NCBI GenBank assembly: GCA_015501605.1
Contig: JADNRZ010000013.1
Span: 1-64,000, forward strand
Source: Panaeolus papilionaceus
Lineage: Eukaryota > Basidiomycota > Agaricomycetes > Agaricales
DNA: 64,000 nt
Reading direction: 5' to 3'
In this document: piece after piece, positions 8,828-20,759 of the stretch
Position numbering within the stretch: the stretch's first letter is position 1
Layout: each line of letters opens with the position of its first letter
Made by a program: the position numbers and the translations under genes
The notes under the pieces: generated by a model
Database searches by the model: none
Told to the model about the DNA's origin: nothing
What the model saw: the letters and a program-made list of their open reading frames with translations, nothing else

Positions 8828-10800
8828 CTGGTCCCTAGTGTGGGGCCCACCGCAAATAGGGCACGTCTGGCCTCGGGCCCGACAGTGCTTAATGTCGTGG
8901 CCCCACCTGAAGCACTAAGGGCAACAGGGGACACCACGGTTGGCCGAAGCCGCCTGGATAGAACAGGAATGCCCACAAATCATTATGGACCTCCCGATGA
9001 GCGTCTTTGCTCGGGCACCCTGCTGGGTGTCCCACAGATTGAAGTAGATGGTCGTGGTCGCGGCCATCTTGGAGTTGCGAATAATGCGCGGTTTAGTGCG
9101 CAAAGTGAAGGAAGACATGAGGGGCGACCCGGAAATCGCGCGCTTCACATCTTCTTCGGTTATCCTAACGCCAGTCGTCAGGGATGAGAAAACCGGGACG
9201 TCAACCATCTTGAGGTAAGACGTCGAGGCGGGCAGGGTGACCTGCGGGGAGAGCGGACCTTGCGTCTCCGGGAAGAATTTCTTCGCGACAGACCGGATGA
9301 GGGCGATGTCTCTTTCCGATGCGACGTGAGTTGTCTCGACGGTGTACCTGTTAAATGCGGGGCCGCACGAGAGAGCGCGAATGACAGCGCCAGCGCGAGC
9401 CAGCACCGTATTCACCTCCTGATAAAGGCGCTCGATGTCCACCGGAGGTAGAGATCGTGCCGTAAAAGTGATGAGGACCTGTCGACGAGACGGGCCTTTA
9501 ACAACATAAGACGGAGTAGAGGCATTTTTGGGTTTGCCCCTGCTCGTCGAGGGCCTGGCTACCTGGGTGGGGTAGGCCTGGGGCAGGAATTGCACACGAG
9601 CACTAGACATGCCCGGCTGAGGCGCTCTGTAACCAGGAACGGTTGAGCGCTTGGCGACCGCAGCGAAAGACAGCTTTGGTTTTGTCTGTCGGTTCACCTG
9701 AGGGGGAGGCCTGGAGGGCCTCCGAAAGGTCCTGGCTATGGGAACTTTCGGTTTCTTGGGAGCCGTTCCTGTCATTTCCGTATCTTCGGGTGCGACAGGA
9801 GTGGAGGATGTCAGGACGGGTCCCGCGGCCTTCCGCTTTCTGAAAGACGACGACTTTCAGGTGGTGGAGGCCGGGTCTCCCACGGGTGGTCCGTGCGTAG
9901 TGCCCTGGACTTGTGGGGTTGTGTCGAGGTCGGCAGCGATGGCCTGCTGTACCTCAGCGTCGTACTCCTCGTCCATCTCCATCTCGGGAGGTGGGCTGGA
10001 GGGGGGGAGCGAGCCCTCAACGAGGGGCTGCCTGATTGTGATGTCCCCTCAACCTTGTCATAGGATTCATTGAGGACATCAAATAGGGCGTCCACCAGTG
10101 CTCTGTTTTCGCCGGTGGGTTGAACTGCTGCCCAGGTGGACCTGGACACTCGCTCTACAAGCTCGAGAAGCTCATGGGTGAAGAGGTTGGTGTCCGCTTG
10201 GTTGGCGAACACGGACAGGTTGGCACCGTTCTCCATCCAGTGCCGTATCTCCCTCACACTGCGAATAGCAGCCTTCAGATCCCCACTGGCCTCCTCCTTC
10301 GTACCAGCCGCTTCGAAGGGAACCGACGAATGCCTCGAGTAAGATTGTTGTGAAGCAGCAGATCTCCTGCTCTTCCTGGCGACGGTTGTCCAGCTCCCTC
10401 CTCCTTCGCTGCGACGATCCGATTGAGTTCCTCCAGGAATGGGGGTGGTGTAACGCTTCTTCGCCTCACCCTTGGGGGGAGCGGAGCGTGCTGTTGGTGT
10501 AGGGGACGAAGAACGAGCCCCGGGGGCAGAATACCCCCCAAGATCTGAAGAAGGCGCGGAGCCTCCCCCTGCTGATGGCTGCAATAGAGCCGATGATGTG
10601 AGTTGTGGGCGGAAGACAGGGCTTGTAGGCCGTTGCCCTCCTAACGAACTGGACACGCAGGCGTCCCCTCCTTTGACATTGAGCTCGATGTTTAGCAGTT
10701 GTAGATTCAAGTTGTTGAGTGTAAGCCCAAATAGGAAGGTGGTGGTTCAGGGTCAAGAAGCGTCTTGGCTTGCTGGTTCTCGCTGGAGATGTTGCAAAAT
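8828..10800 (-). pseudogene. LINE-A ORF1 (gag-like, zinc-knuckle) pseudogene, inverted
   Basis: First ORF of the LINE, an RNA-binding nucleoprotein. Read on the minus strand: a proline/serine-rich N-terminus (about 10710-10450), a helical region (GANLSVFANQADTNLFTHEL, about 10220), an acidic linker, a basic PKKPK segment (about 9755), a folded domain (about 9550-8990) and Cys/His knuckles at the 3' side (CFRWGHDIKHC and CPICGGPH, 8915-8840). The N-terminal half (9811-10710) and the C-terminal half (8915-9775) lie in different frames with a stop between them, so at least two lesions exist. The 3' side is cut at 8828 by the palindrome element. It lies head-to-head with the RT copy that follows. 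Confidence 0.82.
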
Positions 10801-10975
10801 GCCTTGAGAGAGCAATGCATCCAGCTTTTCTCTAGCCTCCGGCAGTCTAGGGATACGGTCATTGCAGAACATCAGTAGGGATATGGTACACACTCACCCA
10901 TAATATTGACGTTGCAAGTGGTGCGAGCGTGCCTGCACCTCTGAGGGTTGAAGGGAGTGCGTACTTTGGGCGTGG
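10801..10975. other. Spacer between inverted ORF1 and LINE-A copy 5
   Basis: No coding potential that I can support. It may hold 5' UTR of the inverted LINE-A segment and, near 10963-10975 (actttgggcgtgg), an imperfect match to the bases after the poly-A of copy 5 (ctttggggcatgg at 13934), possibly a worn target duplication. Confidence 0.4.
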
Positions 10976-10984
10976 ACGCCTGCT

Positions 10985-12307
10985 AACGGCAGGCTATGGC
11001 CAGCCACTTCAAGGACTCCACCTCGGTCATTATCCTGAAACCGGGAAGGCATCCTATTCTACTCCGAAGTCGTTCAGGCCGATTGTGCTCCTGAACACAC
11101 TCGGTAAGCTCATCGAGAAACTCATCTCGACCCGCATCCAGTTTGAAGGCATCAAACTGGACATATTCCATATGTGTCAACTGGGAGGCGTTAAACAGTG
11201 CTCAACAGAAGATGCGGGCCTCATCCTCACCCACATGGTCCACGCGGGCTGGGCGAAGGGTTTGGTTACCAGCGTGGTGGCGTTCGACATCGCGCAGTTC
11301 TTCCCATCATTGAACCATGACGTTCTGATGGCTATACTGGCCAAGCAGAGTTTCCCTGCAAAGGTCCAGAGGTTCTTTGCCTCATATCTTGTGGGACGCT
11401 CCACGCGTTACAGCTGGAACACCTTCACTTCTGAACCAATGCCTGCTGATGTGGGTGTGGACAGGGCTCCGCCCTGTCCCCAGTTTTATCTGCCTTTATA
11501 TTGCTCCAATCATGAAGATCTTCGAGGTGTGCGCCCTAGCGGGCGCGCTGTCTTGCTATTTGTTATCATTTGTTGATGACAGCACCCTCGTTTGTCAGGC
11601 CAAGAAATTGACCGACAATATCGCCGCCCTTCGGGTGGCGTACTCTATTATTTTCACCTTGTTCACAGCACTTGCACTTGTGCTAGAGCATGACAAGTCT
11701 GAGCTATTCCACTTCTTGCGCAGGCAGGATGGTGTCAATCCCCCCATTGACCTGGGGTACGCCATTGAAGCCCAAGCCTATTTGGAGGTATTTGGGCTTC
11801 TACTTTGATCGCAGGCTCACCTTCAGGGAGCACGTACGCTACTACACCACAAAAGCTCTCACCACGGTCAAGGCCATGGGGATGCTTGGTAATTCAATCC
11901 GGGGTCTTTCCCCGGTCCAACGTCGGCTTCTGTACCGCACATGCGTTCTTCCGATTGCCACGTACGGGCATAGGTTGTGGTTCTTCAGGGGTTCCCACAA
12001 CAAGGAACTCCTGAAAATGTTTAACGGGATGCAGCGTAAGGCTGCTCTATGGATTACGGGTGCGTTCAAGACCACCCCCGTAGGTGGGGCGGAGGCCCTA
12101 GCAGGCCTCCTCCCAATCCCCCTACTCCTTCGTCGTCTGACTGACCGCTCCACGTGGCGCGTCGGGACGCTCGCGTCCAGTCACCCCCTTCGGGGGTTCC
12201 TTTGCCCGTATGTCCAAGTCCGAAAGGACGAAGACCTTTGGGGCCGTTATGGAGATCATCTTGCGTCTCCCCCAACTGACCAAGCCCATCGAGCTTCTGC
12301 CCGATGA
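10985..12307 (+). pseudogene. LINE-A reverse transcriptase fragment, frameshifted
   Basis: RT lacking its N-terminal fingers region. Visible motifs are FRPIVLLNTLGKLIEKLIS, VVAFDIAQFFPSLNHDVLM and, after a frameshift near 11458, the intact catalytic box SFVDDSTLVCQA (about 11563-11600). A single base is missing where copy 4 reads gtgtgggacag, and another small deletion follows near 11490. A further shift near 11765 separates the thumb and connection region (YATYGHRLWFFRGSHNKELL). It keeps FVDD where copy 4 has FVDN. Confidence 0.83.
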
Positions 12308-13390
12308 GTCCAGGCCTGGCAATCGACTCACTGAACGCTTCCCTCACCAGGTCGACGTCAATGAGACTCTCCCGCCCCCGCCCACTCCCCCGCCAGATGG
12401 CGGGGAGTGGCCGTCGAGGGCAGATCAGCTTGTCCAGCTTATGGCTGAGGTGGCTGATACACCCGGGTCGTTCATGGCAGCTGGCGATGCGTCGGTGCTG
12501 CGGTACGACCACTTCCAGGCCGCAGTGAGTGCACTTGTGTACGCTGTGGATCCCGTGGAAGGACTCGAGCCATTGGTTAATGACCCATGGCGCACCTGCC
12601 GCCCAGCGGGACGCTCTACTTCCGTCTCGGCGGAACTTGCTGCTATACGGCTCGCCTTGTGTAAGGCTATCACCTTCCCAAGGTGCGAGCGCGTGTATGT
12701 ATTCTCGGACTGCATGCCTGCCATCAGGCTAGCGACCGACTGCACGGAGCATGGTGGTCAGGAACACAGCCTGGCCATTGTGCGCGCTCTTGCCGCTTGG
12801 CTGCCTGCAGCAGCCAACCAGCGCATACTTTTTGTACATGTCCCCTCCCAGCTTCGCTGGGGTCCACAGGGGACCACTCACGAGATGGTCACATCTCTAC
12901 CTGGTGTTTGTGTGGGGGCACGCCCCTCACGACACTAGACTGGCTTCGCGACTTTGCAGATCACGAGGCACTCCAACTCTGGGAAGCAAAGTTCTCAGAT
13001 GCATCATACTGAGGCAGGCACTTCATGCCCCTCCACAACAAGCACGACCGTCTACTCAAGCCCACCACGAAGAAGGGTGGGTCTTGGTTATCCGCGTTCG
13101 AGGCTGGCCCCCCGTCCTTGACCGCACGCGCAGTCCGTTGTATTACGGGCCACGCCCCCATCGGTGAATATTATCACCGTATGCAATTCAACCTTCCCGC
13201 TCCTCGGTGCGCCTGCGGGCGCTTCGGGACGCGCTCTCATATCTTGTGCTCCTGTCGGAAGTACAAGCATTATCGCGGGCACCCATGGGATACATGGGAG
13301 CTCTATAAATACTTGAACGCGAACCCACTCGCGTTCTCCTTTGCTGCGATACGCCCTTCCCGCCCTTGGGAGGAGGAGGGCGTCGGATAA
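12204..13390 (+). pseudogene. LINE-A RNase H/CCHC segment, frameshift plus stop
   Basis: RNase H part: AGDASVLRYDHF, SVSAELAAIRLAL and VYVFSDCMPAIRL. A run of C near 12925 is one base shorter than in copy 4 and shifts the frame. The same TGA as in copy 4 follows at 13010-13012, and the Cys/His end (CACGRFGTRSHILCSC) is open from 13025 to 13390. The shared stop suggests copies 4 and 5 descend from one source that already carried it. Confidence 0.83.
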
Positions 13391-13990
13391 AGCTCTGAAG
13401 TGGGGTGGTTGTTGGGGTCCCGAACATTCAGGAGGCCGAGACGATGGCCTGTCCCCCAAGCGGTCCTTAATTGGATACCAGCGACGGGGCCCTTGCGTGC
13501 TGGAAGCTTCGGCGCTACTACCAGTGGTCGGGGAGCGCACCTCGGTGCGTACGCGGGATAGAGTTTAGCCGCCTGGTGCCTGTCCATGGGTAACCAAGGG
13601 CTTCGAGTAGTAGGCGCCCCTTTGGGGCACCACCACTTCTGTTCGACAACCAGGTCGAGGCCGTTAACCTGACGACGCTTGGTTGATCACTCTGGACTGC
13701 TGCCTTCTTCGGAGGGAGTGGCTTACTTGCCGCACAATTGGCTTTGATATCTTGCCCCACGTACTTTGCTCGCGCTTCGCACTCGCAGTAGTTTAGTCTG
13801 CCGTGGTATATACCCAACTTAATTGGGGAGTGGTCATTCTGGTAGTTAGCTACTCGTTTGTATTTACTGTGATCCGACCGGACTGCCAGCCGCGCACCGG
13901 TATACAAATTGTTGAACCAAAAAAAAAAAAAAACTTTGGGGCATGGTTGTAAACTTCTTGGTCAAGCTGCCAGCTGTAAATATAAATTAG

Positions 13991-15430
13991 TTATGAAATC
14001 TTGAATGGAAGGATTGTGAGATGCACATCATCCATGTCTACATCATCAAAATCAGGGAAAAACAACGGAGAGGGTGCGGGTTGCTCGCCATTGGTGCTCA
14101 CTAGGACTCTAGGCGGGGTTTGCCGAGATGGCATGGGTTGCTTGCCACCAGCACCCCCTGGAACACTAGGAGAAGATGGTGGGATAGGCTGGTGTGTCGC
14201 TGTCTGTGGCTCCTTTTGCTTCAGGTTGGCAAGCAAGGTCGTTACCCTTCCAACCTCTTCCTTGGCCTCCAGAAGCTGCCTCTGGCTTTCCTTCATCTGG
14301 ATGCTCATTGCTGTGAGCTCCTGTCGAGCCTCGTCAAGCCTCTTTCTCCCCTCCTCTTCCATCTTTGCCATCAGTTGATGCACCTCATCTGCTTTGACTG
14401 CCTTCTCTGCTTCCAGGTCACGTAGCGCAGCAGATACTCTCTCAATCTCTGTGTTAGCCTGCCGCAAATCCTCCTGTGCCACCTCCTTTGCTGATCTCTC
14501 AATCTGCATGTCTGCCTTGACCTTCTCTAGCTCTCCTTTCATCCCATGTATCGTCATCATCACACTCTCATACCGTTCTCTCATCTCATCCAACCCCTCC
14601 TTTGCAACCTTCGTCCATCCATCCTCTTTATCTTTCCATTCTTTCTCTGCCTTCTGAAAATCAACCTCCATTCTGTGTATTTGTAGCCAAGTCTGAAGGG
14701 TCGATTGCTCAACAATCTTGGTCTTGGTAACTGGCTAGATCTGCTGTGAGTGCATGGGATAAATGTACTGGGGATGACTCACGCTAGGAGGGCCCCCTTC
14801 CGATTCTGACAAGTTGCTCTCCCGATGTCGCTTCTCTGGCATTGGTGGCATAATGAACTTGAATACCATGTCTGTTGGCTTCGGATTTGGTAGTTCTGGA
14901 TTGCCCATTTGTGAGTCGCTAGTCAAACAGACAGGAGCTGAAGGTTCACTGGTATGAGGGACAGGGTTGGGTCCAACTGTAGCCACCATTGCATCCATAT
15001 GCGAGTCACTATCTAAGAAGACAGGAAGTGGGAGGGCCAAAGGTTCATTGGTGGCAGGATTAGGCTTGGAGGTGACCGGAGCTGAAGGTGGATAGGTGTG
15101 GCTCTGAACGGTAATAGGTGCAGATGCATGGACTGCAGTAGGGTGTGCATCAGGGACTGCTGGAATTCCAGATTCCAGGTCACAGTGATTGGAGGGATTT
15201 GAGGCTAGGTTGACTGACTCAACAACGGATTGGATCAGACCTGCTGCGAAGTTGGGATTGCGATTTGGTGACCCAGTCAGAGGTGCCCCCATTTCAATGT
15301 CTGGTGCTGTGTTGTGATGTCGATTACGCAAGTGGCTGGCATTGCGAGAGTCACCAGCACTACCAGTTATGTTGGAGAGAAGATTGTTGAACATGGACAT
15401 TTTGGCGAAGGATGTGGCTAAAATTTTCAT
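13991..15430 (-). CDS. Coiled-coil protein of unknown function, two exons, 463 aa
   Basis: Two open segments in the same frame (15430-14783 and 14734-13991) are separated by a 48-nt intron at 14735-14782 that starts GTGAGT and ends CTAG and contains the only stop. Removing it leaves the frame intact, which is strong evidence for a spliced gene. The N-terminal 215 residues are low-complexity, rich in Pro, Ser and Asn. The C-terminal exon has a long heptad-like Glu/Lys/Gln-rich region (about residues 235-390, for example RYESVMMTIHGMKGELEKVK), expected to form a coiled coil, then a Pro/Ser-rich tail and an acidic end (FPDFDDVDMDDVHL). I do not recognise a named family. It lies 58 nt past the LINE-A poly-A and diverges from the gene at 15756. 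Confidence 0.75.
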
Positions 15431-15755
15431 CCTTTAACTGTTAGTACTCTCCACCTAAGTCATTGATATAAAATTTATCTATACAATTGCACTGTGCTTA
15501 AACAATAAGTTTATTATCTAGTCGACTCCATATTTTGTGTTGTTACATGACATTAGCCTTCTTGGAACCCTTTTCATCACCTTCCTATCCTGTCGCGTCC
15601 ATATTAATTGATGGCACATCGCGATGTGTGTTGCGATGCGCAACTCGCTTTTTTGTTCCCACTACTACATAACTCTAGAGCCATTGTCGACTTTTGCTAT
15701 CACTCCTCATTCCAATCTTTTAACACCTCTTGACCGCTACCCCAGCCCCATTGCC

Positions 15756-16336
15756 ATGCCATACAAGCACTCCCATACCTACCCTTGCAAAAAGGTATTT
15801 GACTCATTCTTCTGAGTGTTGTCTTCCTCATGCTGATAAATTTTCCCTTCAAGGATACCTACCACTCAGTTCAAAGTCGCGTCTATCAGGCAGAGTCCCC
15901 CACCCCTCATTTTCGCAATCTCATGACACATAATAATGGTGCACAGCACTTTGCCTTGACGCAAAGTGTCTTACACCATGAGGTTCAGCCATACACCCAC
16001 TTTCGAGAAGCCACAGTTATGGATCACCGCAAGCGTCACAACTTCTACATTTTTTTCAAAAATCACTGCCGATTGCCCATAAACGAATCTGTACGCAAGC
16101 TTACTGGTGTTGAATGGCACGGCAACATTGTGATCATGAGGGGCTCTGCAAAAGGCAATGGGCTTGTCAACATGCGTGGCAAGGATGCTCAGCTCTCTGA
16201 TTTTCTCTTAAAAAGGTGTGTTATCCAGGCATCAACTATATTAATATCTGACATTTTTTTTAGACTTGTCCACTCAATTCGGCAAGGAAAGCGCATCAGT
16301 CGACCAAGACAGCTTGTATATGTCTGGCGCTCTTAA
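15756..16336 (+). CDS. Small orphan protein (157 aa), three exons
   Basis: Exons 15756-15794, 15854-16215 and 16264-16336, joined across GTATTT...CAAG and GTGTGT...TTAG introns of 59 and 48 nt, give a continuous 157-residue reading. The middle holds RKRHNFYIFFKNHCRLPINE followed by LTGVEWHGNIVIMRGS. From memory this pattern (HNFYLFF.. LPFN.. W.G..VVM) is a widespread, multicopy, uncharacterised family in Agaricomycetes; no function is known to me. No membrane segment or signal peptide is evident. The short first exon is inferred from splice sites and is less certain than the rest. It is part of the six-gene island and converges on the gene at 16579. Confidence 0.68.
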
Positions 16337-16578
16337 CTGACTAATCTACCAAGTAAATCATTTAACTTGAATTTGTATACCCGTGCATCCGCCTATTTCT
16401 TGTCACATAATTTTTGTTCCATTCATGTCAATCGCTCTCTGTACATACTTATCTTATCGCTCTGTATATACACAACTGTAACACTCTTGTAATAAAATTT
16501 GCCCTGGAGGCCTCCTATTTTATTTTTGTGTGAAGTGCTAAATAAATATTATGGAGAGTAACAATACATAGTAATTGT

Positions 16579-17236
16579 TTATCGGGTATCTTTTCGATGA
16601 TTCTCTGACATATTTTTGAGATACATTTTCATAAAATCATGGACTGGCCATGAATTCTGATATCCATCAACAATTGGATATGCTTGCTTCGTCTGGAAGT
16701 AAATGAGGAACTCAATGAAATGGAAAAGGTGATAGACAATAGATGAATGTACATACATCAATCACAACTGTGGATATACCTAGCTTATCCTGCTTGGAGT
16801 AGCTTTTTGTTAAGTCAAGAAGGCTGTCGCATTTGGCATGGACAAACGACTGATGAATGATAAAGCAACAATTAGTTAGTCAATAAATCAAATTTAGATC
16901 AATACCACTTACCTTAACCTCCCCAAATAGGGGTCCCCATCTCTTAAGTTCAATGTCGAGGCTGTAACCACCGCTTTGAGGACGCCCTGGTTGTCCAGGT
17001 GGTTTTGGGACTTTATTGTAAGTCAATGGCGAAGCTATTTTGTCGCTCTCATGGGCGGCGACACTCAGGGTGGGACTTCTTTCCCTGTCGGGAACATTCT
17101 GAATGTCCTCCTGAAGAAGGGGATCAGGTGAGCCAAAGTCCACCTCCGCAGTGACCACTGGTAGGGGTGTTATTGGTTTGTCGCCAAACTCGATGCACGA
17201 GGTTAGAAGGGGTAAGTGCCTTGGAAAGTTTGCCAT
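16579..17236 (-). CDS. Orphan protein (176 aa) with KVPKPPGQPGRPQSGGY motif, three exons
   Basis: Minus-strand exons 17236-16913, 16849-16757 and 16692-16579 join in phase 0 across GTAAGT...TCAG and GTATGT...CCAG introns. The reading contains the motif KVPKPPGQPGRPQSGGYSL near the end of exon 1 and ends with YQNSWPVHDFMKMYLKN. I remember this two-part pattern (PKPPGEPGRPxSGGY then a short helical segment with WPVxD) from many Agaricomycete proteins annotated only as hypothetical, often in gene arrays near transposons. Function unknown. The helical C-terminal half suggests a small folded domain. Convergent with 15756-16336, divergent from the WD40 gene at 17574. Confidence 0.7.
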
Positions 17237-17573
17237 ATTTTGTTTGCGTCGTGTTACGCTCACCAGTGTGTTTATATACCTACAGTCATTATTCCATATC
17301 AGTAGCATGTTGTGTCATTGTACCCTTCTGGATCATTTAACTTTAATTTCATTGCCCAGCGGGTTTCTTAGTGACATTACATAAAACAGAGTGACATTAT
17401 AGTTCTATTGAAATGGTGCTTTTGTTGAAAGTACAAGTTATATTTTTGTTCTTCACCCTGTAGTTTACGGTGTCGATAGCAACTGTGACTTAATTGTATC
17501 AACAATTTATTGTAGTGTTCTGAGTATATAGAAGCATAAGGCATATGCTACCGAATAATATTACCTCAACACC

Positions 17574-19355
17574 ATGTTTAATCTACTCACTCCATTAAAG
17601 CAGCTATTTGATCAATACATCCTGCACCCCCGAACTGTAGGTCCTATTTATGAATCGAACATGCATTTGCATGCTTAGACTTGTTGCAGCGCTACTACCT
17701 TGCAGCGAAGTTGGAGGAGCACCGTGGAGCCATAGGATGCCTTGCGTTTGATGAGCGCTGTAGGATTCTAGTGAGCAGAGGTTAGTAAACCTGGTTAAAA
17801 TTCAAAAATGCTTCCCTTACACACTATCCACAGGGGACGATGAGGTTGTGAAGATCTGGAATCTTCAAACCTATGAATGTATACAGACGCTGGCTGATCA
17901 AGAGTCACAGTGGGGACAAATAACCACCATCTGCTTTGTTGGAGCAGCGAATGGCCACAACAGCTATCTGTGTTTTGGTACTGGTCGCGGCCGTCTCATC
18001 GTTTATCAACGAAATCGTATGGGGGTATGTCCAGATGTGTGTAGCCATGTGGATATGCTGACGCGCTTGACAGGCGCTGTTCACTCAGATTTCCAATGAT
18101 GCCATTTTCACCAACTGGGATTGTGTTGAAAGCATTGCCTTTAATCCCACCAAACAGCGCCTCCTTGCGAAAAGCCAATCCGGGAAGATCAAGCTTTTTG
18201 GATTTTGTGATGGCAGGTTTGTTGAACAATGGGAGCGAGCAATGAGAGATGCCATCGCAAAAGCAGCACACTTTCTGAACAATGGAGGTAGTGTCCAGGT
18301 ATTTGGCCTTGAGACTGGCGAGATGTAAGCAATGCCCAATACCCCGTGGTACGACATTTTAACAAATATTTCTAGTGCCAGCTTTGATACAGACACTGCA
18401 GAGCCCATAAGTGTGCGCTTGCTGAAAACCAGGATGTATGAGTACCACCATCTCCGCTTATTCCCTCGCATATTGCTGATGATGCTATGTAGAGGAGATG
18501 TTTCAATGTGCGAACGGAGTGGCAACATCTTGGTTGACAACCTAGGTTTTGGATTTGATCTTTATGCCCCTAACAGAGCGCACCCAGTCCGCTCCTATCC
18601 AGTGCCGGCAAAACGACGCTTTGTGAAGCAGGCCGCCTTTGCAGAAATGGGAACATCAGTGGTTTGTGGGAGCGACCATGGGGTTGTCTACATTTATGGA
18701 ATTGATGGTGCGAAGGCTATCCAAAAACTTGTTCATAGCCGTGGAGATGACAGAGTGCCTGTCATCGAAGTATGTTCCTCTCTGCATACTCCTTGACAAA
18801 TCTAACATAATCCGATAGGCTGGGCGTTCTGAGACTGGATTCTTAATCGCCACTGGGTCAAGAGGGAAGAAGAATGGAGTACATATCTGGAAAAAAACGG
18901 TGAGAGGCAGTCGACGCCCTGAGGTGTTGTTATTCTAATGCGCAGTTCAAGGCGAGTACAGTGCCAAGGGCTCAGGCATCCTCATCCGTGAACCTCTTGC
19001 TTCTCCTCAATATCGCTCTTATTATCACCCTGGGCTGGTACTCCGCCGACGCCTGGATGCCAGCAGTCCAAATGGTGAGTGACCCTCCGAAGATCTTGAG
19101 GCCTGCTCTTCATCCCTATTTTAGCATACACATCGTGTTTCGGCGGTCTATAATGGTATGATGATCAAAGCAGTTGAGACTTTGGGGCAAGCACCGCGTT
19201 GGAATCCAAGCACTGAGATGGTGAAGGAAGCACCGCGTTGGAGTCCAGAGGCTGAGATGGTAAAGGAAGCATCGCAGTGGGACTCGGGAATGGAGTTATT
19301 TGACATCAATGACAATGACAACGAATGGGACGAAGGTGATCTTGATAGTTTGTAG
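17574..19355 (+). CDS. WD40-repeat protein with C-terminal membrane anchor (457 aa), nine exons
   Basis: Exons 17574-17636, 17690-17780, 17834-18024, 18074-18324, 18376-18435, 18493-18769, 18819-18899, 18946-19074 and 19125-19355 join with consistent phase at GT-AG sites to 457 residues. WD40-type strands are visible: LEEHRGAIGCLAFDE, DDEVVKIWNLQTYECIQTL, LCFGTGRGRLIVYQR, SGKIKLFGFCDG, VVCGSDHGVVYIYGIDG and KNGVHIWKK. These predict a single beta-propeller. Near residues 355-375 a hydrophobic stretch (VNLLLLLNIALIITLGWY) is a likely single transmembrane segment. Three imperfect repeats of MVKEAPRW type and an acidic tail follow. From memory this architecture is a multicopy Agaricomycete family of unknown function; WD40 propellers usually bind protein partners. 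Apparently intact. Confidence 0.82.
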
Positions 19356-19631
19356 TTATGATGATAAGGGTATGCGTATATTGGACTTAATACATTGGGA
19401 ATTACAAATCAGCGTATTGAAATAAGTCCTCAAGATGTACAAGTGTTTGGCGTCAAGAATACATATACATGCGTGCAATCCCAAGGCTTCCCTTTGCCCT
19501 GGATCCTGGGGAGAATCCGTCAACAAAGCAAAGCCCAGGATTGCACCCAGGCATGATGAGGTAGGAGGAATAGGGAAGCTAGGTCATATCCGAGCATTAC
19601 AAGCAGTTCGGTGTTTGGCAGGATGGTGGAT
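19356..19631. other. Intergenic region between convergent genes
   Basis: About 276 nt between the ends of the WD40 gene and the minus-strand cysteine-cluster gene. I see only 3' UTR-like sequence and an imperfect inverted pair around 19480-19555 (gcaatcccaaggcttccctttgccctgg against ccaggattgcacc), nothing coding. Confidence 0.5.
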
Positions 19632-20759
19632 TTATTCTACATCTCGAGCCGTTTTTCGACTGGCTGAGGTCTTGCGTTTGAGGTGGCTAGTGCCGATTAG
19701 AGGTTGGGACGCTGGCTGTGAGTGCAATGCGGGTTGGGGGGCTGAAACAGATGGGGAAGCTTGTTGACGATCTCCGCGTTGACGATCTCCGTCTGCATCG
19801 TTGACAACAACATCCGCTTGACCACTTCCTTGGGTTATTTCAGTCTTATCTGTCTCCTGGCTCGTCTGTTGAGCACCTTTATTGATGCGTCGTAATGCCT
19901 TGTCGAATTCAAGGGGATCAGAAAGGGTCTCAGGAGAAATACCCAGAGCTGCACTTTGAAGTGCTAAAAGAAATTCCCCTTGCTTGGCAATTGCTTGAAG
20001 TAATTCGTTCGTTTTGTTCTGGCCATCCTGGAATGCAGCCAGCAGGTCGTTGACAACCCCAGTTTGAGAAGTTCCTCCGTCGCGAGTATTCTGGTTAGGC
20101 TTTCTCAATTAAGGAAGTAATAGTAACAACTAAGGATGTATGCTCACCGTGGATAAGTCGACAAATGTGAGTTGACCCGATAATGTCGACTTGCACGTTC
20201 GCCCTCTCATTGCGCAACTGGTGCAAGCCTGGTTTTCTTGCTTATAGTTCACCCTCTTGTAGCAGTTGGTCTGCGCCTTGCACACCCTATTCGTACACCT
20301 GTCCTTTTCGACAACTGCGCAAAATCGAGTCTTTGATAGGTATACACAGCCGTCAGGAGCAATACGGAGCTCAGTAGTACCATTCCTTTTTTTGTTCACA
20401 TAGCTTGGATACGCTTTGATAGATTTTCGGATGTGCTGGTTGGAGCATAGGGTCAGTCAGTTGTCCAGAACGCGAAAACGGACCATACTCACCTCAAGAT
20501 CAGATCGATTTTTGTCAGTCATGGCCCCAACGCCGTCCTCATCTTCTAGCTCATCCTTATCAAGCAGCAACTCGTCTACTTCTTTGTCGCTGTTGCTGCT
20601 GTCCACCATATCCTCGGCTTCTTCTGCTGCTGCTTTCCCCAATGTAGTACGCCCTGACGCCGACGAAGTGTGCATGTTCTTGGCCTTCTTTCGTGCCGGC
20701 TCAGGGGTTGGAGAGGTGCTGTGGACGCCCAAGTGGTTGCTTTTGGCATGCGATGCCAT
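19632..20759 (-). CDS. Cysteine-cluster protein, possible DNA-binding (340 aa), three exons
   Basis: Minus-strand exons 20759-20493, 20435-20148 and 20099-19632 join in phase 0 across GTGAGT...CCAG and GTGAGC...AAAG introns to 340 residues. Exon 1 is acidic and serine-rich with a basic PARKKAKN stretch that could be a nuclear signal. Exon 2 holds nine cysteines, including FCAVVEKDRCTNRVCKAQ and CTSCAMRGRTC. The latter has the C-x2-C-x6-C spacing of half a fungal Zn2Cys6 cluster, but the rest does not fit the standard pattern. Exon 3 is Gln/Ser-rich and ends with basic residues. A zinc-binding nuclear protein is an inference. It diverges from the 939-aa gene across the palindrome arrays. Confidence 0.65.

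Larger units (their letters stand above)
10976..13933 (+). mobile_element. LINE-A copy 5: RT, RNase H, complete 3' UTR and poly-A
   Basis: 5'-truncated copy that starts inside the RT domain and ends with the full 3' UTR (13391-13918) and a poly-A run at 13919-13933. The final bases, ataccaattgttga-like with one change (tatacaaattgttgaacc), match the other copies. Several frameshifts and one stop make it non-autonomous. Its 5' edge is estimated from where LINE similarity begins (about 10980). Confidence 0.85.

Noticed and set aside
14735..14737. In-frame stop dividing the coiled-coil gene into two genes
   Set aside because: It lies at the end of a perfect 48-nt GT-AG intron, and both sides share one frame.
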